64,000 nt of DNA from Sphingomonas sp. (GTDB taxonomy: Bacteria; Pseudomonadota; Alphaproteobacteria; Sphingomonadales; Sphingomonadaceae). The stretch is taken from the NCBI GenBank assembly GCA_003248865.1, contig QFPK01000019.1, positions 3,405 through 67,404 on the forward strand, read 5' to 3'. Shown one piece after another: positions 1 through 8,500 of this stretch. Each line of letters opens with the position of its first letter. Position 1 is the stretch's first letter. The notes below the pieces were generated by a model. That model saw only the letters and a program-made list of their open reading frames with translations, was not told the DNA's origin and did not search any database. A program made the position numbers and the translations under genes.

Positions 1-423
1 GCCATGCGCGACGCCGCCGACCGGCTGATGCGGCGGGACCTGCTGGGCCGCGACGTGTTCGCGCGCGGCATGCCGGAAGGGCTGCGCACAGTTCGCCAGT
101 CGCAATGGGACGCCACGCTCTACGACCTGCTGTCGGCCTATGGCGCACTGAACCAGCGGCCCCGGCCCGGCCCCTGGACCCCCCACAACCGAGGCGCCGT
201 CTACACGCTGGAAGACGCCCTGCAACGCCTCTCCAACCTGATCGGCACCGCACTGGACTGGACGGAGCTGGCGAAATTCCTTCCCCCCACCGAGGATCGA
301 CAGCTGGCGCGCTCCACCCTCGCCTCCTCCTTCGTGGCGGCGCTGGAACTGACGCGCACGGGGCAAGCGGAACTGAGCCAGTCCGGGGCGTTTGGGCCGC
401 TGATGCTGCGGATGAAGCAGTAG
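1..423 (+). CDS. scpA: Segregation and condensation protein A, C-terminal part (5' end outside window)
   Basis: Partial gene for the kleisin ScpA, which links SMC and ScpB in the bacterial condensin-like complex. The frame is open through base 1, so the start lies upstream. The visible 140 residues contain RDLLGRDVFARGMPEG, then YDLLSAYG, and end in a winged-helix kleisin tail with LASSFVAALEL and FGPLMLR. This is the usual alphaproteobacterial ScpA ending. Family members are about 250-280 residues, so about half is seen. In many sphingomonads scpB and tat genes follow directly. Here a repeat-rich spacer and a convergent amidase gene follow instead. Identification is from motif memory. Confidence 0.85.
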   Translation, partial: AMRDAADRLMRRDLLGRDVFARGMPEGLRTVRQSQWDATLYDLLSAYGALNQRPRPGPWTPHNRGAVYTLEDALQRLSNLIGTALDWTELAKFLPPTEDRQLARSTLASSFVAALELTRTGQAELSQSGAFGPLMLRMKQ

Positions 424-450
424 GGGCGTAAGGGTTTTTTCCTCCGGCGG

Positions 451-471
451 GCAGGGAAATGATTTCCCTGC
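451..471 (-). repeat. Dispersed intergenic hairpin, one-hairpin form
   Basis: Perfect palindrome with outer arms GCAGGG/CCCTGC and inner arms AAAT/ATTT around one central base. On the minus strand it reads GGGTGCAGGGAAAT... and is followed by CCGCCGGAGG and an A run. Near-identical copies lie at 11749-11769, 14061-14081 and 46953-46973. The reversed box at 529-542 lies 57 bases away, the same distance as at the 46953 copy. Confidence 0.9.
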
Positions 472-552
472 ACCCTCAGACTTGGCGTTGTGCTCCCGCT
501 CCACAATTTGAGCGCGTGAAGAAATTCAATTGCCTGCGGCGCAACGCAGACT

Positions 553-575
553 CTCTCCCCCTGTCAGGGGGAGAG
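553..575. repeat. Perfect 23-base palindrome
   Basis: CTCTCCCCCTG, one T, then CAGGGGGAGAG, followed by TTGGAGAG. Similar CTCTCCCCCTG hairpins are common as intergenic repeats in many proteobacteria (from memory). Only one copy was seen in this window. Confidence 0.75.
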
Positions 576-657
576 TTGGAGAGAAGGGTGTCTACGCCGG
601 GCCCGACCCACCAACCTCCCCACAAACCCAACGTCACCCCAACTCGCTCTCCACCCA

Positions 658-749
658 CTCAGGCTGAGCTTGTCGAAGCCCCCGACGCGAAAGCGCAAGG
701 GCTTAACCGGACACCCAACCCCATGGGGCTTCGACAAGCTCAGCCTGAG
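658..749. repeat. Paired REP-like inverted repeat (TTCGACAAGCTCAGCCTGAG type)
   Basis: Two perfect 25-base arms, at 658-682 and 725-749, in inverted orientation. The right arm begins GGGGCTTCGACAAGCTCAGC and ends CTGAG. Similarity continues outward with one mismatch into GGGTGG. The TTCGACAAGCTCAGCCTGAG motif is a widespread REP-type repeat in sphingomonads and xanthomonads (from memory). Shorter relatives occur near 21359-21373 and 55361-55375. Confidence 0.85.
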
Positions 750-780
750 CGGGTGGAGGGGTAATGGGGCACCATCCAAA

Positions 781-886
781 GCGCCGCAGGCAATCAATCT
801 CCGCCGTCAGCGCAACCTATCCGGTCACCCTATTGGGGGTGCAGGGGCGTCACGCCCCTGCCGGGTTCCAAGGGCAGAGCCCTTGG
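781..886 (+). repeat. Dispersed intergenic element, complete two-hairpin form
   Basis: The element starts with the box GCGCCGCAGGCAAT (781-794). After about 46 bases comes hairpin A (841-861, perfect, outer arms GCAGGG/CCCTGC, inner arms GCGT/ACGC). A CGGGTT linker then leads to hairpin B, CCAAGGGCAGAGCCCTTGG (868-886). The copy at 21404-21519 has the same order and hairpin B but a different inner hairpin A stem. Confidence 0.85.
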
Positions 887-949
887 AGTCTTGCGCGGCC
901 ACACCAGACGGCCATGGCAGGCAGAGCCCACCCACAACCCAGCGCCCCC

Positions 950-2377
950 TCAGATTTGCGGACGACGACCCGCCCAGGGTGCTTCGATTTCCAGCTCGGC
1001 GGCGATCTGCAGAAGCAGGTCTTCCCGGCCGAAAGGCGCCATCAGCATCACGCCGACGGGCAGATGGTCGTGGCTGGTGCCCAGCGGCAGGTTGATGGCG
1101 GGGCAGCCGCTGATGTTGGCCAGCGAGGCATAGGGGCAGAAGGCGGAGAATTCGGCACCGAATTCGGCCGGATTATCCTGGTCGAGATCGATGACGCCGA
1201 GATCGATGGGGGGTTTGGCGAGCGTGGGGCTGAGCAGCAGGTCGTGGCTCTCGAAGAAGCTGTCGACGGCGATCGCGGCGGATTCGAAGGTGGCGAGGGC
1301 GGTCTGCAGGTCTTCGCCGCTGCGGGTGGCGGCGATGTGGCGCCACATCGATGTGATCTTCTCAATGGACTCCGGCGTGGCTTCATGCCCGACGAGGGTG
1401 GCGTGGGCGGCCAGCGTGCGCGCGGTGCAGACGGCGATGTTGGTGACGTTCGCGGACATCAGCGCACCCCAGTCGAGGTCGGGCCGGGCTTCACGCACGC
1501 TGTGGCCCAGATGGCCGATCAGCAGCGCTGCATCATGGACTGCGCCATGCACGTCCGGATCGAAATGTTCGCCGCCATAGGGGGCCAACATCAGGCCGAC
1601 GGTGAGGCGGGGCAGCTTGCGTTCGAGCACAGCAAGCCAGCCGCTTTGCGGCGCTACGGGACGCACCCGGTCTCCGGCGGCGGGGTGGGCGAACACGTCC
1701 AGGAAGGCGGCGGCGTCGCGGACGCTGCGGCTGATGGGGCCGATGCCGGACAGGCCGTTCCAGTCCTCCACCTTGCCGGGGCCGAGCGGGATGCGTCCGC
1801 GCGAGGTCTTGAGGCCAAGCAAGCCGCAGCAGCTGGCGGGCACGCGCACGGAGCCGCCGCCGTCTGACGCCTGCGCCAGCGGGATCACGCCTGCGGCGAC
1901 CGCCGCGGCCGCGCCGCCGGAGGAACCACCCGTCGTCTTGGCGGTGTTCCACGGGTTGTGGGTGCTGCCGTGGGCGACCGATTCCGTGGTGACGGTGAGG
2001 CCGAGTTCCGGTGTGGTCGTCTTGCCGAAGGTGATGAGGCCGGCAGCATCGGCACGATCGACGAACAGCGAATTGGTGGTGGCGATATGGTCGAGGTAGC
2101 GGCTGCCGGAACCGGTGCGGACTCCGGCGATGTCGATACCCAGATCCTTCACCAGAAAGGGAACACCTGCCAGCGGCGAATCGGGCAATGGACGGGACAG
2201 CTGCGCCTGCGCGCGGTCCACGCAATCCTGCGCCATGAAATTCAGCAGCGGCTGGGTGGCGTTCACCCGATCAAGCGCGGCGTTGAGCAGTTCCGCCGCC
2301 GTCACATCCCCCTTCTTCACCAGCCGGGCGAGACCCACGGCATCGGTTTCGCGATAGAGGGATGCGAGTTCGGTCAT
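950..2377 (-). CDS. Amidase-signature family hydrolase
   Basis: A 475-residue enzyme of the amidase signature family, cytoplasmic, predicted to hydrolyse a C-N amide bond; the substrate cannot be told. The Lys-cisSer-Ser triad elements are visible: Lys in PFLVKDLG (about residue 73), cis-Ser in TTGGSSGGAAAAVAAG (about 150), and the nucleophile Ser in GGGSVRVPA (about 175). Length is normal for the family. The start overlaps the stop of the upstream metC gene by 4 bases (ATGA), so the two are probably co-translated in a leftward operon with sseA. The usual DTGGS motif reads DGGGS here, which is seen in other members. Confidence 0.88.
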   Translation of the reverse strand: MTELASLYRETDAVGLARLVKKGDVTAAELLNAALDRVNATQPLLNFMAQDCVDRAQAQLSRPLPDSPLAGVPFLVKDLGIDIAGVRTGSGSRYLDHIATTNSLFVDRADAAGLITFGKTTTPELGLTVTTESVAHGSTHNPWNTAKTTGGSSGGAAAAVAAGVIPLAQASDGGGSVRVPASCCGLLGLKTSRGRIPLGPGKVEDWNGLSGIGPISRSVRDAAAFLDVFAHPAAGDRVRPVAPQSGWLAVLERKLPRLTVGLMLAPYGGEHFDPDVHGAVHDAALLIGHLGHSVREARPDLDWGALMSANVTNIAVCTARTLAAHATLVGHEATPESIEKITSMWRHIAATRSGEDLQTALATFESAAIAVDSFFESHDLLLSPTLAKPPIDLGVIDLDQDNPAEFGAEFSAFCPYASLANISGCPAINLPLGTSHDHLPVGVMLMAPFGREDLLLQIAAELEIEAPWAGRRPQI

Positions 2378-3609
2378 TCCAGTCTCCCAAGCCTGCCGAG
2401 CGCCGCGGACAGGTCCGCGATCAGATCATCCGGGTCCTCCAGCCCGATGGACAGTCTTAGGCTGAGGCCGGACGGCTTGAAACTGTTCAGTCTGCGAATT
2501 TTCTCGGGGCTGGTGGGTATGGCGAGGCTTTCGAAACCGCCCCAGCTGAAGCCGATGGCGAACTGCTGCAGCTGATCGAAGAAGCGGGGCGCGTCGGCGC
2601 GGGACCCCGTGTTCAGCACCACGCCAAACAGGCCGGAGCTGCCGGAGAAGTCGCGCTTCCAGATCTCGTGCCCAGGGCAATCGGGGAAGGCCGGGTGCAG
2701 CACGCGTTCCACCAGCGGGTGCGCCTTCAGCCAGCGCGCGATGGTGAGCGCGGACTGCTCGTGGCGCGCCATCCGGGTTGGCATGGTGCGGAAGCCGCGC
2801 AACGCCAGCGCAGCCTCGTCGCCGGAGACGCACTGGCCGAGCTGCCAGGCGGTGTTGCGCAGGCGCGGGAAGAAAGCCTCCGTGGCCGAAACCGAGCCCA
2901 TCATCAGGTCGGAATGGCCGCCGACATATTTGGTGAGCGCCTGTGCGACCATGTCGCAACCGGCCGCAATCCCCTTGAAGAAGTGGCTGGCGGCCCAGGT
3001 GTTGTCCAGCAGCGTCGGGATTCCGGCGGCCTTCGCGGCGGCCGTGATCGCAGGCACGTCCTGCACCTCGAAGGTGAGCGAGCCGGGCGATTCGATCAGC
3101 ACGAGGCTGGTATTCTGGCGGAACAGGTTCGCGATCCCTGCGCCGATCAGCGGATCATAAGGCTGGGCTTCCACGCCCAGCCGCTTCAGCAGGCCCTGCC
3201 CCAGCAGGCTGGTCGGATCATAGGCGCTGTCGGGCAGCAGAATATGGTCGCCCGGCTTTGTAACAGAAAGGACGGCGCCTGCGATGGCGGCCACGCCGGA
3301 GGGATAGAGCATGGTGCCCGCCGTGCCCGGTTCCAGCCCTGTCAGCGCTTCGCGCAGCGCCCAGGTGGTGGGGGTGCCCTTGCGGCCGTAGAACAGGGTT
3401 TCGTCCTGCAGGCCGTTGGCGGCGTCCATCGACGCGATGTCGGGATAGATGATGGTGGAGGCACGCCACACGGGCGGGTTGACGATCCCGCCCGTGCCTT
3501 CGCGATTCTGCGTCCATTCAGGCCGGCGGCCGGCATGTGCCGCCCAGGTTTCCGGCTTTTCGCCCTGACTGTCTGCCGTCACGCGCCCGTGACTGTCCTT
3601 TTCTGTCAC
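2374..3609 (-). CDS. metC: Cystathionine beta-lyase / PLP-dependent trans-sulfuration enzyme
   Basis: PLP enzyme of the Cys/Met metabolism family, about 411 residues. It fits MetC-type cystathionine beta-lyase, which cleaves cystathionine to homocysteine, pyruvate and ammonia. The PLP lysine motif ALTKYVGGHSDLMMG and the upstream DNTWAASHFF and IESPGSLTFEVQD motifs are clear. The start is set at the GTG at 3609-3607, which overlaps the sseA stop by 4 bases (GTGA). A second in-frame GTG at 3582 is possible. The longer open frame runs into sseA and is unlikely. Its neighbours sseA (sulfur transfer) and the amidase form one leftward operon. Whether it is a beta-lyase or a gamma-acting relative cannot be settled by eye. 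Confidence 0.85.
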   Translation of the reverse strand: MTEKDSHGRVTADSQGEKPETWAAHAGRRPEWTQNREGTGGIVNPPVWRASTIIYPDIASMDAANGLQDETLFYGRKGTPTTWALREALTGLEPGTAGTMLYPSGVAAIAGAVLSVTKPGDHILLPDSAYDPTSLLGQGLLKRLGVEAQPYDPLIGAGIANLFRQNTSLVLIESPGSLTFEVQDVPAITAAAKAAGIPTLLDNTWAASHFFKGIAAGCDMVAQALTKYVGGHSDLMMGSVSATEAFFPRLRNTAWQLGQCVSGDEAALALRGFRTMPTRMARHEQSALTIARWLKAHPLVERVLHPAFPDCPGHEIWKRDFSGSSGLFGVVLNTGSRADAPRFFDQLQQFAIGFSWGGFESLAIPTSPEKIRRLNSFKPSGLSLRLSIGLEDPDDLIADLSAALGRLGRLE

Positions 3610-3620
3610 GCGCCCGTGAC
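3578..3620. repeat. Direct repeat of a near-palindromic 16-mer at the sseA/metC junction
   Basis: GTCACGCGCCCGTGAC occurs at 3578-3593 and again at 3605-3620, 27 bases apart. Each copy is palindromic except for one base pair. The repeats place a GTG start candidate for metC in each copy. This may be a local duplication or an operator pair. Confidence 0.7.
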
Positions 3621-4445
3621 GACCGGCGTATCGGCCTGCGCACCCCATTCGGCCCAGCTGCCGTCATAGAGCGCCGGGCTCTTCGCGCCGAGGATCGTGG
3701 CGGCCAGCACGATGCTGGAGGCCGTGATGCCCGAGCCGCAGGTGGCGATCAGCGGCTTCGCCGGATCGACGCCGGCCGCCGTGAAGGCGGCCTTCAGCCC
3801 GTCGGCATCCTTGATGGTGCCGTCCGCGTTATAAAGCTCGGTATAGGGCAGGTTCTTCGCGCCCGGAATGTGGCCGGGGCGCACGCCGGGGCGGCTTTCC
3901 GGCTCGGCTCCGGCGAAGCGCGAAGCGGAACGGGCATCCACCAACTGGGCTGCGCCCGTCTTCAGATTGTCCTGCACGGCCGCCAGGTCGCGCACCGAGG
4001 AGGTGTCGGCCCAGACGGTGAAGTGGCGGTGGCGCACCACCGGCTTGCCGCTTTCCAGCCCGCCGCCGGCGGCCTTCCAGGCCTCCAGCCCGCCGTCCAG
4101 CACGGCCACCTGGTGGGCGCCGAACAGGTGGAACATCCACCAGGCGCGGGCCGAGGAGCGCAGCGGCGAATTGTCGTAGACGATAATGCGCGAACCGTCG
4201 CCCAGCCCCAGCGCCTGCGCGCGGGAGGCGAACTTTTCCGGCTTCGGCAGCATGAAGGGCAGGCCCGACGAGGTGTCGGCGATTTCCTCGATGTCGAAGA
4301 AGACGGCGCCGGGGATATGGGCCGCCTCGAACTCGGCGCGGGCATCGCGGCCATGATCGGGCAGGAACAGGGTGGCATCCACCACCCGCACGTCGCTCTT
4401 CTCGATTTCGGCCTTCAGCCACTCGGCGCTGACAATCGCGTCCAT
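3606..4445 (-). CDS. sseA: 3-mercaptopyruvate / thiosulfate sulfurtransferase
   Basis: Two-domain rhodanese of 279 residues, the expected size. The N-terminal rhodanese domain is structural (about 1-140). The C-terminal domain carries the active-site loop CGSGITA at about residue 240, with the catalytic Cys. The CGSG[IV]TA form marks mercaptopyruvate sulfurtransferases rather than thiosulfate-specific enzymes (family knowledge). ATG at 4445 was chosen over the TTG just before it because GGGGGA lies at ribosome-binding distance. It is the first gene of the leftward operon with metC. Confidence 0.88.
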   Translation of the reverse strand: MDAIVSAEWLKAEIEKSDVRVVDATLFLPDHGRDARAEFEAAHIPGAVFFDIEEIADTSSGLPFMLPKPEKFASRAQALGLGDGSRIIVYDNSPLRSSARAWWMFHLFGAHQVAVLDGGLEAWKAAGGGLESGKPVVRHRHFTVWADTSSVRDLAAVQDNLKTGAAQLVDARSASRFAGAEPESRPGVRPGHIPGAKNLPYTELYNADGTIKDADGLKAAFTAAGVDPAKPLIATCGSGITASSIVLAATILGAKSPALYDGSWAEWGAQADTPVVTGA

Positions 4446-4497
4446 CAAATCCCCCGGTCACCGGCGGCCGGACGAACCCGGCCCCATGTTTATGCCT

Positions 4498-4538
4498 GCC
4501 GGACAACTCCGGCGTTTAAGTCTGCCGGATGCTCCGGC
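4498..4538. repeat. Two tandem small hairpins
   Basis: GCCGGA-caac-TCCGGC at 4498-4513 and GCCGGA-tgc-TCCGGC at 4524-4538. They lie between the divergent sseA and 4704 genes. Role unknown. Confidence 0.6.
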
Positions 4539-4703
4539 GTCGCCTGCGGGTCTTACCGGCCCCCGATAGCGCCGACAAGACGGCATGGCGCCCGGATGGC
4601 CGCACGCAACTTCCGGCGCGGCGGGCCGTGAACCTCCATCGACGATGGGACGCGCGATACCGGATGGAGCCGCGGAAGTGGCCGAAGCCGGAAAGGAAGA
4701 CCG

Positions 4704-5366
4704 ATGGCCGACAGACCTGTGTTGCACCCGGCGGCAAAGCAGCCGAACGCCCAAAGCCCCTGGGTCGCCCGTCAGCGCGCGGATCTGCAGCCGTTCGACG
4801 CAGCCACCCTGCCCGGCGCACCGGACACCCCGCCCCCCAGCGGGATCGAGCGGCGGCTGTCCAACCGGGCGGAGGCGTTGTGGAACCGGCTCCGGGGTGA
4901 GCGGCGGCTTCCGGCGCAATCCGGGGTGTCCGCCCTCCTCTCACCCCCGTTCGGGGCACAGGCGATGCAGGTGGCGCTGGGGCGCGACGGGTGCGTGACC
5001 GTGCAGGACGCCGGCGCTGAATTGCAGCGGATGGGCTTTGCACCCGACGAAGCCGCCGCCGGTCACAGCCCGGCAGATGCCCGGCTTGGCGTGGGGGAGC
5101 GCGCCGTGGCGCTGGCGCTGCAGGCGATCGCCGCGCAGCGGCCGCAGCATCTGGACAGCGATTTCGATCCCGACATCGGCGGGGCGCGCCCCGCCATCCT
5201 GTTCCGCGCTGTCGCCCTGCCCTTCGCGCCCGCCGAGGGCAGCGGCCTGTCGGGCCTTGCCGTGGCCCTCGTTTCGTGGCGGACCTTGCTGTCGGAACGC
5301 GAAACGGCGGACCTGCACCGCCAACTGCGGGCGGCAATTGCCTGGATGGGGAAGAACTCCCTCTGA
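4704..5366 (+). CDS. Unrecognised soluble protein
   Basis: A 220-residue protein that I do not recognise. There is no signal peptide or membrane segment. The N-terminal 60 residues are proline-rich and probably disordered. The middle holds GVGERAVALALQAIAAQRPQ, and residues about 150-220 look alpha/beta with hydrophobic strands (ILFRAVALPF, LAVALVSW). GGAAAGGAAG precedes the ATG. It lies 159 bases upstream of the NAD-glutamate dehydrogenase gene on the same strand; a functional link is not shown. A PAS-like fold is possible but not supported by a clear motif. Confidence 0.6.
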   Translation: MADRPVLHPAAKQPNAQSPWVARQRADLQPFDAATLPGAPDTPPPSGIERRLSNRAEALWNRLRGERRLPAQSGVSALLSPPFGAQAMQVALGRDGCVTVQDAGAELQRMGFAPDEAAAGHSPADARLGVGERAVALALQAIAAQRPQHLDSDFDPDIGGARPAILFRAVALPFAPAEGSGLSGLAVALVSWRTLLSERETADLHRQLRAAIAWMGKNSL

Positions 5367-5525
5367 AATCACCTGTTTCCCGCAGAATATTCGGCGGCGG
5401 CCGCAAGATTCCGACGCCCTCGCTGCTTGCGACCTTGTATGAGGGGAGGCATAGCTCCGACACGGTTGCGCGGACCCAGATTGGAGGGGTCTGCGCGCGA
5501 CCGACGTGACAGAGAGACAAAGCGA

Positions 5526-8500
5526 ATGCCCAGCACGGTGAAGACGGCACCCTCCCCGGAAAATCCGCACAAGGCGGACATTCAGAAGGTGGACCTGCAG
5601 AAATTCCCTTCCGCGCTGAGGCGCCAGTTCCGCGACCTGCTGTTCGGCAGCGCATCCCTGTCAGAGATCGAGGGGCTTTCGGAAGCCGATCTGGACCGGG
5701 CGGCGGATTTCGCCTTCCGAAGCTTTGCCGTCCGCCTGCCGGGCACCCACAATGTGCAGGTGGGCTCGGGCGAGGGCGAAGTGGGCAATCGCCACATGCC
5801 GGTCGCGCTGTCGACCGACGACATGCCCTTCCTCGTCGATTCGGCGACGGCCGTGATCGGCAGCTTCGCGCTGGAGATCCAGCGGCTGTTCCACCCCATC
5901 ATGGGGGTCAGGCGCGACGGCGACGGCCGGGTGGTGGCGCTGGGCGAACCCGATGCGCCGCGCGAAAGCCTGATCGTGATGGAGGTGGAACGCGCCCCCG
6001 CCAAGCGCCGGGCAGACCTGACCCAGCAGCTGGACCTTGTGTATGGCGATGTGCGCCATGCCGTCACCGACTGGCAGCTGATGCTGCGGGAGCTGCGCAA
6101 CGCCGCGCGCGAGCTGAACGACCGGCCGCCGCCGATCGCCCCCCATGTGCTGGCCGAGACCATCGCCTTCCTGGAATGGCTGGCCTCCGACAATTTCACC
6201 CTGCTGGGCTTCGCCGACGGCGACACGCGGCTGGGCCTGTTGCGCGACCGCACGCGCTGGCCCGCGCCGCAGGATGAAAATGGTTCCGCGGAGCCGCTGA
6301 GCATCCACAAGTCGCCGCTTAGGTCCACCGTGCACCGCATCGTGCCGCTGGACGTGATCACGGTGCGCCGTTTCGATTCGCAGGGCAGCGTGACGGGCGC
6401 GGTGCATTTCCTGGGCCTGTTCGCCAGCGCCGCGCTGCGCGAAAGCCCGCGCCGGGTGCCGCTGGTGCGGCGCAAGGTGGCCGAAGTGGCGGATCAGCTG
6501 GGCTATACCCCGCGCAGCCACGCCGGCCGGGCACTGACCCATGTGATCGAGACCTTCCCCCGGGAAGAGATGTTCCAGATCGACACCGACGAGCTGCTGG
6601 CAATGGCGCGCGGCCTGCTGAGCCTGCTGGACCGCCCCCGCCCGCAGCTGTTCGCCCGCCACGACGCGCGCTCGGCCAAGGCGTCATTCCTGGTCTATAT
6701 CCCGCGCGAGACCTATTCCGCCGACCTGCGCGCCCGCATCGGGCGCATGCTGGAGACGGCGACCGGCGGCAAGCTGGACAAGTTCGATGCCGAGCTGCGC
6801 GCCGAGGGCCTCGCCCGGGTGCATTATGTGGTGGACGGCGTGGCCGCCGCGCCGGATGCCGTGCAACTGAACCAGCAGCTGGTGCAGCTGACGCGCGGCT
6901 GGGACGACGAGCTGGAGCTGGCGCTGGTGGATCGCGCGGGCGCCATCCGGGCGGCGCGGCTGGCGCTCTCCCACGGGCGGGCCTTCTCGCCGGGCTATCG
7001 GTCCGAATTCACGCCCGCCGAAGCCGCCGCCGACATCCTGCGGCTGACGGAACTGTCCACGCCCGCCGACCGCCATGTGGCGCTCTACCGGCGCGAGGGC
7101 GACCCCGACACCACCATCCGGCTGAAGATCTACCGGCTGGGCGAGATCATCCCGCTGTCGGAATCGGTGCCGATGCTGGAGAATTTCGGCTTCCGCGTGA
7201 TCGAGGAAGTGCCCTACGACCTCGCCGGCGGCGAGCTGGGCTGGATCCATGATTTCCGGCTGGAGGCGAACGTGCCTTCGGCCGACCTGCCGTCCTTCTG
7301 CCGGGTGGTGAACCCGGCGCTGGACGCCGTGCTGACGGGCACGCAGGAAAATGACGGCTTCAACGCGTTGATCCCGGCCTGCGGGCTGACGGCGGAAGAG
7401 GCCAACTGGCTGCGCGCCTGGTTCCGTTATCTGCGGCAGACCGGCAGCGCCTATTCCATCCAGACCGTCGTCGACGTGCTGAAGCGCAACAAGCCCGCGA
7501 CTCTGGCGCTGGTGGCGCTGTTCCGGGGGCTTCACGCGCCGGACGGTTCGAAGAAGGCGGCCGAAGCCGCCGGAGAGACGTTCCGCGATACGCTGGACGC
7601 CGTGCAGGCGATCGACGACGACCGCATCCTGCGCCTGTTCCACGGCCTGGTGAAGGCGATGCTGCGCACCAACGCCTTCGTGCCCGGCGGGCCGGCGGCG
7701 CTGGCGTTCAAGCTGGAATCGGCGAAGGTGCCGGGCCTGCCCAAGCCGCTGCCCTGGCGCGAGATCTGGGTGTACAGCCCGCGCGTGGAAGGCATCCACC
7801 TGCGCGGCGGCCCAATCGCGCGCGGCGGCCTGCGCTGGTCTGACCGGCGCGACGATTTCCGCACCGAGGTATTGGGCCTGGTGAAGGCGCAGATGGTGAA
7901 GAACAGCGTGATCGTGCCCACCGGCGCGAAGGGCGGATTCTTCCCCAAGCAATTGCCCGACCCCGCCGCCAACCGCGACGCCTGGGCCGCCGAGGGGCTT
8001 GAATCCTACAAGCTGTTCATCCGCACGCTGCTGTCCATCACCGACAATCTGGATGCAGAAGGCAAGGTGGTACCGCCGCATCATGTGAAGCGGCTGGACG
8101 GCGACGACCCCTATCTGGTGGTCGCCGCCGACAAGGGCACCGCCACCTTCTCCGACACCGCCAACGGCCTTGCGCTGGAGGCCGGCTTCTGGCTGGGCGA
8201 CGCCTTCGCGTCGGGCGGCTCCGTCGGTTACGACCACAAGGCGATGGGCATCACAGCGCGCGGGGCCTGGGTTTCGGTGACGCGCCACTTCGCCGAAATG
8301 GGCGTGAACGTGCAGGCCGACCCGGTCACCGTGGCGGGCGTGGGCGACATGAGCGGCGACGTGTTCGGCAACGGCATGCTGCTGTCGAAATCGCTGAAGC
8401 TGGTGGCCGCGTTCGATCACCGGCACATCTTCCTGGACCCGGAGCCGGATGCCGCCAAGAGCTGGGCCGAGCGCGCGCGGCTGTTCGCGCTGCCGCGCTC

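Larger units (their letters stand above)
424..949. repeat. 526-base repeat-rich spacer without genes
   Basis: Spacer between the convergent scpA and amidase genes. It holds a hairpin at 451-471, a reversed GCGCCGCAGGCAAT box at 529-542, a perfect 23-base palindrome at 553-575, a large inverted repeat at 658-749, a forward box at 781-794 and a double hairpin at 841-886. Short frames here have no recognisable protein content and are read as non-coding. It therefore contains two copies of the dispersed intergenic element, in opposite orientation, plus two other repeat types. Confidence 0.8.

Noticed and set aside
451..471. Simple intrinsic terminator of scpA
   Set aside because: The T run precedes the hairpin on the scpA strand and other copies lack T tails; it belongs to the dispersed element.
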